Assembly (NCBI RefSeq): GCF_034929435.1
Contig: NZ_JAYFUM010000030.1
Span: 1 to 64,000 of the forward strand
From: Arcicella rigui
Lineage (GTDB): Bacteria; Bacteroidota; Bacteroidia; Cytophagales; Spirosomataceae
DNA: 64,000 bases
Direction of reading: 5' to 3'
In this document: positions 26,378 to 36,358 of the stretch, in pieces
How the letters are laid out: each line of letters starts with the position of its first letter
Numbering within the stretch: the first letter of the stretch is position 1
Notes under the pieces: generated by a model
What the model was told of the DNA's origin: nothing
The model's database searches: none
Seen by the model: only the letters and a program-made list of their open reading frames with translations
Translations under genes and position numbers: made by a program

Positions 26378-28837
26378 TTATTTTACTGAAAAAGTATAAA
26401 CTTTACCTTTTTGAGTAGCTACGTCAAAAAGGAAGGTTTCCTTTAATTCAAGTGGTTGGATAGTTGATTTTTCGGAAATGATGGGTTTGGGTATTTCTTC
26501 TAATTGATAAAATGGATTGGTATTTTTACCTTGGGCTTTTGCTAAAGTTACTCCTGTACTTAATTGCAATTTGTTGGGCAATCGCAAACGAAGGTTTCCG
26601 CCTAAATTAGATTTGACGACCAGTTTAACCAGCTTGGCATCTTTCCACTCCATTGCTACAATTTCAAAACCGCCTTTGGCACGAAGTCCACGGATAGAGC
26701 CTGCTGTCCAAACATCGGGTAACGCTGGCAAAAGATGTATGGCATCTTCGGCACTTTGCATCAGCATTTCGGTAATACCCGAAGTACAACCGAAATTGCC
26801 ATCAATTTGGAATGGCGGATGAGCATCGAACAAATTGTTGTACGTTCCGCCTCCATCGGCATTTATTCCCAATGGCGTAAGCTGATTTTGAATCAATTTA
26901 TAGGCATGATTTCCATCTTGCATTTTTGCCCACCAGTTTACTTTCCAGCCCATACTCCAGCCTGTCGAAACATCACTGCGTTGAAGCAAGGTATTTTTGG
27001 CAGCCGCAAATAATTCTGGCGTGCGGTAAGCTGATATTTGATTAGAAGGAAACAAGCCATACAAATGTGAAATATGGCGATGGTGGTCGTTGGGGTCGTC
27101 CACGTCGTCGAGCCATTCTTGCAACTGATTGTGCTTGCCGATGTGCATGGGAGCTAACTTACTGCGTATTTGTTTGAGGGAATCCACAAAAGCAAGGTCA
27201 CTGCCAAGCACTTCGGCGGCTCTGATAGTTGAGCTGAATACATCATACACAATTTGGTTATCCATCGTTGTGCCTGCGTCTATGGAAGAACCTTCATGTG
27301 CGGCAGGAGCGTTTTCTGGCGAGTTGGCAGGAGCTACCACCAACCAGTGATATTTGGGATGTTCTACCAAAAAATCAACATAAAAAGTTGCTGCTCCTTT
27401 CAAAATGGGATACACCGAAGCTAAGTATTTTTTGTCGCCATTGTACAAATAATGTTCCCAAAGGTGCTGACTCAGCCAGCCACCGCCTGCATTCCAAACG
27501 CCCCAAAATGCCCCGTCAACTGGGCCGTTGATTCGCCAAATATCGGTATTATGATGAGCCATCCAACCCTTAGCCCCGTACATCACTTTGGCGGTTTCTT
27601 TGCCTGTTTCCGACAATTCTTTTATCAATTTAAGTAATGGTTCGTGCAATGCTGAAAGATTGGTTTTTTCGGCAGGCCAATAATTCATTTCAGTATTGAT
27701 ATTGATGGTGTATTTGCTGTCCCAAGCTGGTCGTAATTTATTGTTCCATATCCCTTGTAAATTGGCAGGTTGTCCGCCCGGTTGTGAAGATGAAATCAAC
27801 AAATACCTTCCATACTGATAATACAACGTAACAAAATGTGGGTCATAGCTTTTGTTAAAATTTTTCAATCGCTCGTCGGTTGGCAATTTTACGGCATCCG
27901 TTGTACCCAAATCCAATTTTACTCGATTAAAATACCGCTGATAAGCAGCGATATGTCCTTTTAAAATAACTGGATAAGCTTTTGGAAAAGCTTTATTCAA
28001 ATATTCCGAAGCTCTTTTGTTTTCATCGCCACTTATATCATCATATTTGTTGAAATTGGTGGCAATTGAAATAAAAATAGTGGCAGTATTGGCATTTTTC
28101 ACCACAACCGAAGTATCAGTGGTACTCATGTTGCCACCCTCAATTTTGATTTTTGCGATTCCTTTGAGCCTGACCAAGCCTTTTACGCCTTCGTGGTCTG
28201 CGGTTGTAGCAGCCAAAGTAAGTTCTTTATTGGGCGTAACAGCAATGCTTTTCTTGGCATGAGGCGAAGAGTAAGTGGCTGAAAATGAAAGACTATTAGC
28301 TTTGTCGGCTGTTAGTCGTACTACAATTACTCTATCTGGAAAAGAAACAAAGGCTTCACGGGTGTAAGTCACGCCTCCTACTGCATAAGTAGTTGTAGTT
28401 ACGGCTTTTTCAATATCCAATTCACGGCGATAATTGCTAAACTGTTGGTGTCCTTCAAAAGTTAAATGCAAATTACCCACAGGCTGAAACATTTGTCCAT
28501 GCGATTTTTTGGTGACAATCGACTGGTTGGTCAGCTTTTCGGCTTCTTTGTATTTTCCTTCAAAAATCAATTTTCTAACTATCGGCAAAGCCGCCAAGGC
28601 ATCGGGGTTATCGTTGCGGTTAGGGCTACCACTCCAAACAGTATGTTCGTTGAGTTGAATCGTTTCCTTTTCAACATTGCCATAGACCATTGCCCCTAAA
28701 AAACCGTTCCCGATAGGCAAAGCATTTTCCCAAGTATTGCCTGCTGGTTGTTTGTACCACAAGGTCAATTTTTGTCTTTCTTGTGAAAAACCGCCATTCG
28801 CCAAAAAGAGTAACAAGACTATGTAAAATCGTTTCAT
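26378..28837 (-). CDS. GH95 glycosidase (alpha-L-fucosidase / alpha-L-galactosidase family)
   Basis: 819-residue secreted enzyme, signal MKRFYIVLLLFLANGGFSQ, close to the usual 750-820 residues. An N-terminal beta domain (WYKQPAGNTWENALPIGNGFLGAMVYG) precedes the (alpha/alpha)6 barrel. Catalytic segments are recognisable: TININTEMNYWPAE carries the Asn residues used as base in GH95, VAPANSPENAP the general-acid Glu, and PPFQIDGNFG the Asp that activates the Asn. GH95 enzymes are mostly alpha-1,2-L-fucosidases, but members in complex-xylan loci remove alpha-L-galactose from glucuronoarabinoxylan. In this operon the second activity is the better guess. Confidence 0.93.
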   Translation of the reverse strand: MKRFYIVLLLFLANGGFSQERQKLTLWYKQPAGNTWENALPIGNGFLGAMVYGNVEKETIQLNEHTVWSGSPNRNDNPDALAALPIVRKLIFEGKYKEAEKLTNQSIVTKKSHGQMFQPVGNLHLTFEGHQQFSNYRRELDIEKAVTTTTYAVGGVTYTREAFVSFPDRVIVVRLTADKANSLSFSATYSSPHAKKSIAVTPNKELTLAATTADHEGVKGLVRLKGIAKIKIEGGNMSTTDTSVVVKNANTATIFISIATNFNKYDDISGDENKRASEYLNKAFPKAYPVILKGHIAAYQRYFNRVKLDLGTTDAVKLPTDERLKNFNKSYDPHFVTLYYQYGRYLLISSSQPGGQPANLQGIWNNKLRPAWDSKYTININTEMNYWPAEKTNLSALHEPLLKLIKELSETGKETAKVMYGAKGWMAHHNTDIWRINGPVDGAFWGVWNAGGGWLSQHLWEHYLYNGDKKYLASVYPILKGAATFYVDFLVEHPKYHWLVVAPANSPENAPAAHEGSSIDAGTTMDNQIVYDVFSSTIRAAEVLGSDLAFVDSLKQIRSKLAPMHIGKHNQLQEWLDDVDDPNDHHRHISHLYGLFPSNQISAYRTPELFAAAKNTLLQRSDVSTGWSMGWKVNWWAKMQDGNHAYKLIQNQLTPLGINADGGGTYNNLFDAHPPFQIDGNFGCTSGITEMLMQSAEDAIHLLPALPDVWTAGSIRGLRAKGGFEIVAMEWKDAKLVKLVVKSNLGGNLRLRLPNKLQLSTGVTLAKAQGKNTNPFYQLEEIPKPIISEKSTIQPLELKETFLFDVATQKGKVYTFSVK

Positions 28838-28953
28838 AAATATTTTGAGATTGTTTTAAGTATTAGCATTTATTGTAAATTCTCAACTTTAGCTAAGAAT
28901 TATGCTAATTTCCTCTAAAACACTTAGTTTCTATCCTTTTTTATCTTTACTCA

Positions 28954-30075
28954 TCATTTGGCGGCTTTTAAATTCAGTACTGCTTGGTAAGCTTTTTTAG
29001 GTTCTAAAGCTCTATCGAACAACAAAGGGTAATTGGTTCTGTTCCGAATTGGGAACCCGTTTAGCCATGAATGGCTATCATCCACGCCCCAAAAAGTTAC
29101 TCTACTGATTTTGTCTTTATGTTTCAAGAAAAGTTTAAAGAGGTCTGTGTAACGGTCGGCCAAAGCGGTTTGCACCGAATCGGGCAAAGAATCTTTGTAT
29201 GGGTTCATTTCAGGACTTTCGGCAAAGCGTTGGTTCACATCCGCACCTTTTAAATCCCAAGGGTTAGGTAATACCGTAAGGTCTAATTCCGTAAAAGCTA
29301 TTTTGATTCCTAATTTTGAAAACTCAATGATTGACTCTTCGATTTCTTTCAAATTGAGGGTTTTAATACTCCAGTGTCCTTGAATGCCAACGCCGTCAAT
29401 TTTTGTTCCGCTTGCTTGCAATTTTTTGATAAGTTCAATTGCTCCTTTGCGTTTGGCAGGTTGTTCAATATTGTAGTCATTATAATACAAAGCCGCTTTT
29501 GGGTCGGCTTGGGCGGCTAAATCGAACGCTTCTTTGATATAGCCTTCACCCAAGGTATTCAAGAAAACAGATTTGCGAAGTGTACCATCTTCATTCAATG
29601 CCTCGTTTACGACATCCCAACTGTTGATTTTACCTGCATAACGCCCTGCTACGGTGTTGATATGTTCGGTCATAAATATACGTACAGAATCGGCATTTTT
29701 CATTCTGAAAACAAAAGACGGTAATTGCGAATGCCAAACCAAGGTATGCCCAACTATGTACATTTGGTTTTTTTGTCCGTACTCTACATATTTATCGGCA
29801 AGTGTGAAATTATAACGGTTGGGTGCTGGGTGAATAATCTGAGATTTCATAATATTCTCAGGAGTGATAGCATTAAATTCACGCTTGATTAATTGATTCG
29901 CTTTTTCGTTCTTTTCCAAAATATGCTCTACGCCCAAAGCTGTTCCCATCAAGAAATCATCATGATAAACCGACTTTAGCGAAACAGGTGTTTTCTGAGC
30001 AAAAGATAAGTTAAGAGATAAGACACTTATAAAAACTGTGCGATACATCGCTCTTGAAATTCTATAATAATTCAT
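28954..30075 (-). CDS. GH10 endo-beta-1,4-xylanase
   Basis: 373-residue GH10 xylanase with a single catalytic barrel and no binding module. The N-terminus has a signal-like segment ending LNLSFAQ (residue 27). ATGs at 30075 and 30048 are both possible starts; the longer one is given. Acid/base Glu158 is in WDVVNEAL and nucleophile Glu263 in FTELDLTVL. The subsite motifs TPENIMK and VGHTLVWHSQLP are intact. It is the first gene of the enzyme operon, directly behind a copy of the shared operator module, and probably cuts imported xylo-oligosaccharides in the periplasm, in contrast to the lipoprotein xylanase at 34648-36330. Confidence 0.95.
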   Translation of the reverse strand: MNYYRISRAMYRTVFISVLSLNLSFAQKTPVSLKSVYHDDFLMGTALGVEHILEKNEKANQLIKREFNAITPENIMKSQIIHPAPNRYNFTLADKYVEYGQKNQMYIVGHTLVWHSQLPSFVFRMKNADSVRIFMTEHINTVAGRYAGKINSWDVVNEALNEDGTLRKSVFLNTLGEGYIKEAFDLAAQADPKAALYYNDYNIEQPAKRKGAIELIKKLQASGTKIDGVGIQGHWSIKTLNLKEIEESIIEFSKLGIKIAFTELDLTVLPNPWDLKGADVNQRFAESPEMNPYKDSLPDSVQTALADRYTDLFKLFLKHKDKISRVTFWGVDDSHSWLNGFPIRNRTNYPLLFDRALEPKKAYQAVLNLKAAK

Positions 30076-30124
30076 GCTTTTTGTTTGTCTATTAAACTGC
30101 TTCTATAAGCGTTATTTTAATGTT

Positions 30125-30235
30125 GTAAAGTAAGTAAATGCTTCAAAAATTGAATAGCACAAATTATCAAATATGCTTCCCAAATGTTCAGTGAATAAAA
30201 AATTGTCTGATTAATATAAATAATATTACAAAAAG
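30125..30235 (-). promoter_or_regulatory. Shared xylan operator/promoter module, copy 1 (enzyme operon)
   Basis: Minus-strand order towards the gene: CTTTTTGTAATATTA (30221-30235), then TGAACATTTG (30181-30190), then TTTGATAATTTGTGC (GCAC on + at 30157-30160), then CTTACTTTAC (+ gtaaagtaag at 30125-30134), the presumed -7 region. The same blocks at the same distances occur at 47345-47455 and 52899-53009. The inner 66 bp match the 52.9-kb copy at 54 positions. A binding site for one or both HTCS proteins is the natural reading. The gene start is 50 bp further on. Confidence 0.8.
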
Positions 30236-30266
30236 AAGCTTGTTTATTGATATTTTCAGAAAATTT

Positions 30267-30306
30267 GCTGAACACTTAGCCCAATTGCTTGAGTTAAGTA
30301 TTCAGC
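30267..30306 (-). terminator. Terminator-like hairpin after the first HTCS gene
   Basis: gctgaacactta (30267-30278) and taagtattcagc (30295-30306) pair over 12 bp with one mismatch, which is a G-U pair in the minus-strand RNA. On that strand the stem is followed by aaattttctg. It lies just beyond the stop of the regulator gene and separates it from the enzyme operon promoter. Confidence 0.6.
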
Positions 30307-30339
30307 TTTTTGGAGGAAATAATGGATAATTTGCTGATA

Positions 30340-33300
30340 TTAAACCGCAACATTCTTGTTGAGTGCCACGTACTCTGATGGCGAAACATTGTATTTTGCT
30401 TTAAAGGCTCGTGCAAAATAGTTCGGGTTTGAAAAGCCCACCGCATAAGCGATTTGTGAAATTTTCATGTCATTTTTCTGTAATAAAGACAATGCTTTTT
30501 TCAATTTCAATGACCTTACATACTCTACGGGTGTTTCGCCTGTGAAGCTCAAAACTTTCACATACAAAGTACCTCTACTCACAAACATTGCTTTGCTCAG
30601 TTCTTCAATCGAAAGATTAGGACTTTCGATGTGTTCTTCTACGTAGCGAGAAAACTTCAACAAAAATTTCTCGTCTTCTGAAACAACCTCTGTTTCGGGT
30701 ATTTCTACTTGTATATGTTTGGTATAAGTATTTTTTAATAAACTATTCAAACTCAGTAGATTTTCAATCTTGATACTGAGTAAATGAAAACTGAAAGGCT
30801 TGGTCAAATAATCGCTTGCTCCCGATTCCAAACCTTTTAGTTGGTCTGTTTCTTCCGACAAAACTGTCAACATAATCACAGGAATATGCTTGGTTCGGTT
30901 ATCGTTTTTAATTTTCCGAACCATCTCAATGCCATCAACACCGGGCATATTTACGTCACTAATAATTACTTGTGGATGACAAGCCAACGCTTTTTGCCAT
31001 CCCTGTCTGCCGTCTGAAGCTTCGATAATTTTGTATTTAGTTTTCAAACTTTCTACTAAGTAGGCTCGTAAATCGTCGTCATCATCTACAATCAATACTA
31101 CTGGCATTTCCATTTTGGGAGGTTCGTTTTTGGCAAAACTCTCGATAGGTGCAGATTCTTCTTTTGCAATGATTTGCGGCGAAGTTTGCTGAAAAGCTAT
31201 CGGCAAAAGTGGCAAAGAGATAATAAAAGCACTTCCAACGCCTTCTTCACTCTCTACTTTTATCGTTCCTCCATGCAGTTTTACAAATTCTTGGGCAATC
31301 GACAAGCCTATGCCACTGCCTTGGTTCAATATATCTGCGTGATTATTTATCTGGAAAAATCTTTCAAAAATTTTATCCGTCATATCGCTCGGCAAACCAA
31401 TTCCAGTATCACGCAGAATCAATTTTATGCCATTTTCGCCATCGCCAGTAATCTGAAAACTTACGTTACCGCCATCATTTGTAAATTTGATGGCATTGGA
31501 AAGTAAATTAATCAAGATTCGCTCTAATTTATCTTTATCGAAAGTAGTTACATAATTACTATAAGCACTTACAAAATGTAAATTGATATTTTTTCTTACG
31601 GCAATGTATTTGAATGAATCTACGATTTCTTGGGTAAAATCTATTAAATCTCCTTCGGTTTTGTGCAAATTCAATTCGTTCGCTTCAATTCTTCTGAAAT
31701 CAAGTAATTGATTCACTAAATTCAAAAGCCTTTTGGCATTTCTACTGATTAAATTGAGCATTTCTAATTTTTCAGTACTATTTTCCTGAAACATCAGGTT
31801 TTCGATAGGGTTCAATACCAAAGTTAAAGGCGTCTTCAACTCGTGACTCAAATTGGTTAAGAACTTGATTTTTATTTTTTCAAGTTCCATTTTTTGTTCG
31901 GCATCGTGTCTTTCTTTTTCAATTAAATGCTTCATTTCCAAACGTTCTTGCGTTCGGGCAAATTCATTTTTCAATTTTTGGATAGAACTTCTTCTAATAG
32001 CCCAAACTGCTCCAACAATAAGTAAAAGGTAAAAGAAATAAGCATAATAAGTACGCCAAAAAGGTGGTTTTACAATAATATTAATCACCTTTTCGGGCGT
32101 TTGCCACGAACCGTCTTCACTGTACGCTTTCAATCTAAAGGTATATTCGCCCGGGTCCAGATTGGTATAAACAGCAGTATTTAATGTTCCTGCTTGATTC
32201 CATTCTTTATCAAATCCTTCTAATTTGTAAGTGTATCTGTTTTCGTGTGGTACTGTATAATTCAAGGCGATAAAGTCTAAAGAAAAATTCTGCTTGTAGC
32301 TCAAAACCATTTCTTTTGCTTTGGAAATATGTTCAGTTATTTCTGAATTTTCAGAAGCATTTACTTGTTTGTTGTTGATTTTCAGACTGGTAATTACTAA
32401 AGGTGGAATATTTTTTTTCTGAAAAATATTGGCTGATTTAAAATAATTAAAGCCGTCTAATCCGCCAAAAAACAAAGTTTTGTCTGAGGTTATCAGACCA
32501 GCTCCAATATTAAAAGTGCTCTGTTGTACTCCGTTGTAATGGGTAAAATTTCTAAATACTTTTTTCTGAGGGTCGAAAGAACTGATTCCTTTATTAGTAC
32601 TTATCCATATTTTGCCGTTTTCATCTTCTAAAATTTTAGAAATCACATTGTTTGATAAGGAATAACTTTCATCAAATCGTTCAAAAGAATTTGTCTTGGG
32701 TTGATACAAACACAGTCCGCCACCCAAAGAACCAATCCAGATTCTGCCTACATGGTCGCAAAAAATATTCTGTATTTTATCTATCGGCAATCCACTATTT
32801 CCATGATTAAATACTTTAAAACGTTTTTGAGTGGGATTATACAGAGCGATACCTGTACCATTTGAACCAATCCAAAAATTACCCGATTTATCCTGTTCAA
32901 TACTTGTGATAAAGCCATTCAGTGGAAATTTTTGCCCTGTTATCAATTGAAAAACCTTTTCTCCAGATGCCATTGTATTAGTTAGCGGATCATAGCGATA
33001 AACGCCATTTCCGTTAGTTCCAATCCATATTTTTCCTTCTGAATCTGTTTTAAAACAATTTACGGGCAAGTCAGTAGCATCTGTTTCGCTTTTAGGAATA
33101 TGATAGTACTTCGATGCCCCAGTTTTCATATTCACTGTGTATAAACCCGCTTGATAAGTACCAATCCAAAGTGTTCCTCCAGAAGCCTCCAAAGCAAGTA
33201 CAGAAGCAGCATTTACCTTTTGTTCTTTGAAACGAAATGGTTTGATTTGTCCCGTTTTGCGATTAAATACATTCAAACCTGTACCTTCTGTTCCGATAAA

Positions 33301-34437
33301 TATATCGCCAGAAGGGCTTTCGGCGAATGCCATCACGGAACTGCCTGTTAGACCGTTGGGGTCATAAGAATTATATTTTTTATGGTTGAAAAACGCCAAA
33401 TTGGTGTCATACTTATTTACGCCTCCTTGGTAAACCGCCAACCAATAAATTCCTGCATCATCGATATAAATATCCCTCACCGAACGCCCACTGGTACTTG
33501 GCACAAAACCGCTTTGCTCCAACAGCGAACTTTTTACTCTGGTTGCTTTGCCCGTTTGTGGGTTAAAAATATCAATACTTCCTTCAGAACCAACCCAAAG
33601 TTGCCCAGCTTTATCAAACACTACTTTATAAATATGATTACTCGAAAGTGTATTGATGTCATTTGCATCCGATTTATAGCTAAGGAAAGTCCCCTTTGCT
33701 ACATCCATTACGTAAAGTCCTCCTATGTTTGTCCCTATCCAAAGCTTACCGTTTTTGTCTTCGGCAATGCTATTAATCTGATTAAAAGGGATGACATCAG
33801 GGCGATTGGGGTCTTTCAGAAAACGGGTAAATTGTTCTTTCTGAGGATTATAGAGGTGTAAACCATTGTCTGTTCCAACCCAAATACGATGATGACTGTC
33901 TTCGAAAGTACAGAGAACGGTATTTGAATTTAAACTAAATCTTTTGTTTGGATTTGCTTTAAATGCTTTTACTTTTTTAGTAACAGGGTCGAAAACAAAT
34001 AAACCTGAGTACGTTCCTACCCAAATTTTTCCTGCATGGTCGGCACATAAACTGATAATCCAGCCAAACTTTGTAAAGTCGTAATTGATGAAAGAATCTA
34101 AATTCAGATTGTAAAATGACAAAGTAAAATTAGTTGCCAACCATATACTTCCTTTATTATCTTGTGTGATAGCAGTTACTGGCCCTCTGCCAATACTGGT
34201 ACTATCGGTATCTTTGTGGTGGTACGTAACAAAATTTTGTCCATCAAATCTATTAAGTCCGTCTTCTGTTCCAAACCACATAAAGCCATTGCAATCTTTT
34301 ACGATGGCATTAATTGCATTAGAACTTAGTCCGTCTTTACTACTAAAATTGATGAACTTATATTCCTTTTGCTGCCCAAACGTAGCTTGAACTAATAAAA
34401 AAGAGATAAAAAAAAGGTACAGTTTTTTCATTTTCAT
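30340..34437 (-). CDS. Hybrid two-component system regulator (HTCS 1)
   Basis: One-protein sensor kinase and AraC transcription factor, 1365 residues from the ATG at 34437 (signal peptide MKMKKLYLFFISFLLVQATFGQ). The frame runs further up only through a TTG start, which I reject. About fourteen WxG-type propeller repeats (for example GFMWFGTEDGLNRFDG) and a Y_Y_Y domain (TYKLEGFDKEWN) form the periplasmic sensor. Then come one transmembrane helix (YAYFFYLLLIVGAVWAI), HisKA with His865 (NLSHELKTPLTL), an HATPase domain, a receiver with Asp1161 (SDVNMPGVDG), and a C-terminal AraC HTH ending in GFSNPNYFARAFKAKYNVSP. It sits between the xus operon and the enzyme operon, like XynR in Prevotella, so xylo-oligosaccharides are the expected ligand. 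Confidence 0.95.
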   Translation of the reverse strand: MKMKKLYLFFISFLLVQATFGQQKEYKFINFSSKDGLSSNAINAIVKDCNGFMWFGTEDGLNRFDGQNFVTYHHKDTDSTSIGRGPVTAITQDNKGSIWLATNFTLSFYNLNLDSFINYDFTKFGWIISLCADHAGKIWVGTYSGLFVFDPVTKKVKAFKANPNKRFSLNSNTVLCTFEDSHHRIWVGTDNGLHLYNPQKEQFTRFLKDPNRPDVIPFNQINSIAEDKNGKLWIGTNIGGLYVMDVAKGTFLSYKSDANDINTLSSNHIYKVVFDKAGQLWVGSEGSIDIFNPQTGKATRVKSSLLEQSGFVPSTSGRSVRDIYIDDAGIYWLAVYQGGVNKYDTNLAFFNHKKYNSYDPNGLTGSSVMAFAESPSGDIFIGTEGTGLNVFNRKTGQIKPFRFKEQKVNAASVLALEASGGTLWIGTYQAGLYTVNMKTGASKYYHIPKSETDATDLPVNCFKTDSEGKIWIGTNGNGVYRYDPLTNTMASGEKVFQLITGQKFPLNGFITSIEQDKSGNFWIGSNGTGIALYNPTQKRFKVFNHGNSGLPIDKIQNIFCDHVGRIWIGSLGGGLCLYQPKTNSFERFDESYSLSNNVISKILEDENGKIWISTNKGISSFDPQKKVFRNFTHYNGVQQSTFNIGAGLITSDKTLFFGGLDGFNYFKSANIFQKKNIPPLVITSLKINNKQVNASENSEITEHISKAKEMVLSYKQNFSLDFIALNYTVPHENRYTYKLEGFDKEWNQAGTLNTAVYTNLDPGEYTFRLKAYSEDGSWQTPEKVINIIVKPPFWRTYYAYFFYLLLIVGAVWAIRRSSIQKLKNEFARTQERLEMKHLIEKERHDAEQKMELEKIKIKFLTNLSHELKTPLTLVLNPIENLMFQENSTEKLEMLNLISRNAKRLLNLVNQLLDFRRIEANELNLHKTEGDLIDFTQEIVDSFKYIAVRKNINLHFVSAYSNYVTTFDKDKLERILINLLSNAIKFTNDGGNVSFQITGDGENGIKLILRDTGIGLPSDMTDKIFERFFQINNHADILNQGSGIGLSIAQEFVKLHGGTIKVESEEGVGSAFIISLPLLPIAFQQTSPQIIAKEESAPIESFAKNEPPKMEMPVVLIVDDDDDLRAYLVESLKTKYKIIEASDGRQGWQKALACHPQVIISDVNMPGVDGIEMVRKIKNDNRTKHIPVIMLTVLSEETDQLKGLESGASDYLTKPFSFHLLSIKIENLLSLNSLLKNTYTKHIQVEIPETEVVSEDEKFLLKFSRYVEEHIESPNLSIEELSKAMFVSRGTLYVKVLSFTGETPVEYVRSLKLKKALSLLQKNDMKISQIAYAVGFSNPNYFARAFKAKYNVSPSEYVALNKNVAV

Positions 34438-34596
34438 AGACTTTAACCTAACGACTATTAGTTTGGCATTCAAAATCAGCTTCATTCTTTTCTCCAAACC
34501 GATTATACTTCTGAACAAATTGACAATAGCCTTCAAATTTTTTCTAAAAAACCTTGATGCTGAAACATGGCAATGCTCAATCCTTTTATCGAAGTA

Positions 34597-34627
34597 AATC
34601 CCCCATCATCGCAGGACGTGGGGGATT
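34597..34627 (-). terminator. Terminator of the xus operon
   Basis: aatccccca (34597-34605) and tgggggatt (34619-34627) form a perfect GC-rich 9-bp stem with a 13-base loop, 21 bp beyond the xylanase stop. In the minus-strand RNA it is followed by uacuucg with few U residues. It separates the six-gene operon from the regulator gene. Confidence 0.65.
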
Positions 34628-34647
34628 GCAGGATTTCTCCAAAAATA

Positions 34648-36330
34648 TTACTTACTATTGGCTTTCATCGCTTCTGCTACATAGGAGTACGCCATTTTTC
34701 TTACGTACTGTCTTGTCCATAATCCAACAGGTTCGTCTGCTCTCCAACTTGAATTGGCAGGACTATCCAGCGGACTCCACAGCGTAATGCCGTATCTTTG
34801 GTTAGCAGGAATAAGCTCAAAATACTTGTCAATCACATACTTATACATTTCTGCTTGCTCTTTGTATAAATCCTGTGTAGCACCTGCTGTTTTTACGCCA
34901 GCAAGACCAATGTCCAATTCTGAAATTTTAATTAATTTTCCAGTTGCCGCCAACAGTTTAAACATTTCTGCAATTTTACCTTTATCCGACTTAATATCAA
35001 TGTGCATCTGTGTGCCGATACCATCTACTTTTGCTCCTTTACTTTCGATATAGTTTACATAAGCAATGATTCCACGGCATTTATCAAGGTTGTATTCAAG
35101 GTTATAATCGTTGATAAAAAGAATATCATTGGCATTTCCATACTTTCGTGCCAACTGAAAGGCCGTTACGGCGTAGTCTTTCCCCATGTAATCTTGCCAG
35201 TAAAATTCATCTCCTGCCAAAATTCTGCCTACGCCCGTTTTAAGCTCATAAGGTTTGCCATCGTCCATAGGTTCATTTACGACGTCCCATGCTTTTACAT
35301 AAGGTTTACTTACATTCAACATTCCAGCCATCCACTTATCTAAAGCATTGGTAATGAGTGTCTTCTTTAACTCAGGTGTTTTTTCCTTAGTTTGTACACT
35401 TCCTGTGGCATTGTACTTGGTTAAAGTGATATTATCGAAATAATAATTTGTGGCATTTTTACCAAGATTAAATGCAATTGTACCGCAGGTAGCCATATCT
35501 GAGGTAACCGTAATTTCCTTGGTATAGGTAGTCCAAGTTGGAGTAGCCGAAATAGTTCCGAAAAAATCCCAGTGCTTATATGCTCCCGGCGTTACGTGTG
35601 CTTGGGTTGGATACGATGCAGAAACATCTGCCTTCACGTCCATTTTAAGAATGTATTTTTCTCCTACAACAGCGGCGGGGGAAAATTTTAAGAAAAATTG
35701 AGACTCCCAATCATTGGCACGAACACTTGCATTGTTAATTTTCAAGGCCCTTCCAACACCGTTAGCCCCCTCTCCTACTGCCGTGTAAGAGGTTACGGCA
35801 TTGGCATTAGTTTGAAAATTACTGGTTGCATCACTTTCAAAATCTGCCGCAGTGATTAAATCCCACCCCGGCCCAGTTGATGAAAGAATATCGGGGGCAA
35901 TCAAACTTTTGAGGTAATTCGCATTTTGATTGGCGTGCCAGCACAAAGTATGTCCATACACGGTAACATTATTTTCTTTGGCTGTTTCCAGTAATTTACT
36001 AACGTTATCAAGGGCTAAATTTCCATTGGCTTGTACGACAGCTCCGTGCTTCATTTCATAGCCTAAGACTATTTCATCAAAGTTTTTATTGGCAAGTCGA
36101 TACATTACGCCTTTATTGACGTATTCTGAAAGCGAAAGAGCTACTCCAAATTTAAAATTAGGGTAAGTCCTGCGATTGATATAAGACTTCAATGCTGGAT
36201 AAGCATCTATATCTTCCTGAAGAGCAATACTTTCAGGTTTGAGTACGCCATATTCCAGCGGCTCATACGTGCTACACGAAGTTGCCAAAATAGCAGACAA
36301 CCCAAGTGCCATTTTATATAATTTATTCAT
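34648..36330 (-). CDS. xyn10C: Surface GH10 xylanase lipoprotein with CBM inserted in the catalytic barrel
   Basis: 560-residue endoxylanase anchored by a lipobox (SAILATSCS, Cys19), so probably cell-surface exposed. The GH10 barrel is split: GHTLCWHANQN (127-137) is followed by an inserted beta-sandwich of about 155 residues (roughly 150-305, WDLITAADFESDATSNF to YYFDNITLTKYN) that looks like a CBM4/9/22-type module. The barrel then resumes with acid/base Glu353 (WDVVNEPM) and nucleophile Glu471 (ISELDIGL). Xylanases with binding modules inserted at this point terminate xus operons in Bacteroides and Prevotella, usually with two modules; only one is present here. It should make the first cuts in polymeric xylan outside the cell. 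The symbol rests on architecture and synteny. Confidence 0.93.
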   Translation of the reverse strand: MNKLYKMALGLSAILATSCSTYEPLEYGVLKPESIALQEDIDAYPALKSYINRRTYPNFKFGVALSLSEYVNKGVMYRLANKNFDEIVLGYEMKHGAVVQANGNLALDNVSKLLETAKENNVTVYGHTLCWHANQNANYLKSLIAPDILSSTGPGWDLITAADFESDATSNFQTNANAVTSYTAVGEGANGVGRALKINNASVRANDWESQFFLKFSPAAVVGEKYILKMDVKADVSASYPTQAHVTPGAYKHWDFFGTISATPTWTTYTKEITVTSDMATCGTIAFNLGKNATNYYFDNITLTKYNATGSVQTKEKTPELKKTLITNALDKWMAGMLNVSKPYVKAWDVVNEPMDDGKPYELKTGVGRILAGDEFYWQDYMGKDYAVTAFQLARKYGNANDILFINDYNLEYNLDKCRGIIAYVNYIESKGAKVDGIGTQMHIDIKSDKGKIAEMFKLLAATGKLIKISELDIGLAGVKTAGATQDLYKEQAEMYKYVIDKYFELIPANQRYGITLWSPLDSPANSSWRADEPVGLWTRQYVRKMAYSYVAEAMKANSK

Positions 36331-36358
36331 AAGATAACTATTCGAGTTAAACTAATCA

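Noticed and set aside
33382..33861. 159-codon + strand open frame
   Set aside because: It lies entirely antisense to the well-supported HTCS gene and has no recognisable domain; shadow of the propeller-repeat coding sequence.
34438..34536. Longer N-terminus for HTCS 1
   Set aside because: It requires a TTG start and would place 33 basic residues before a clear signal peptide.
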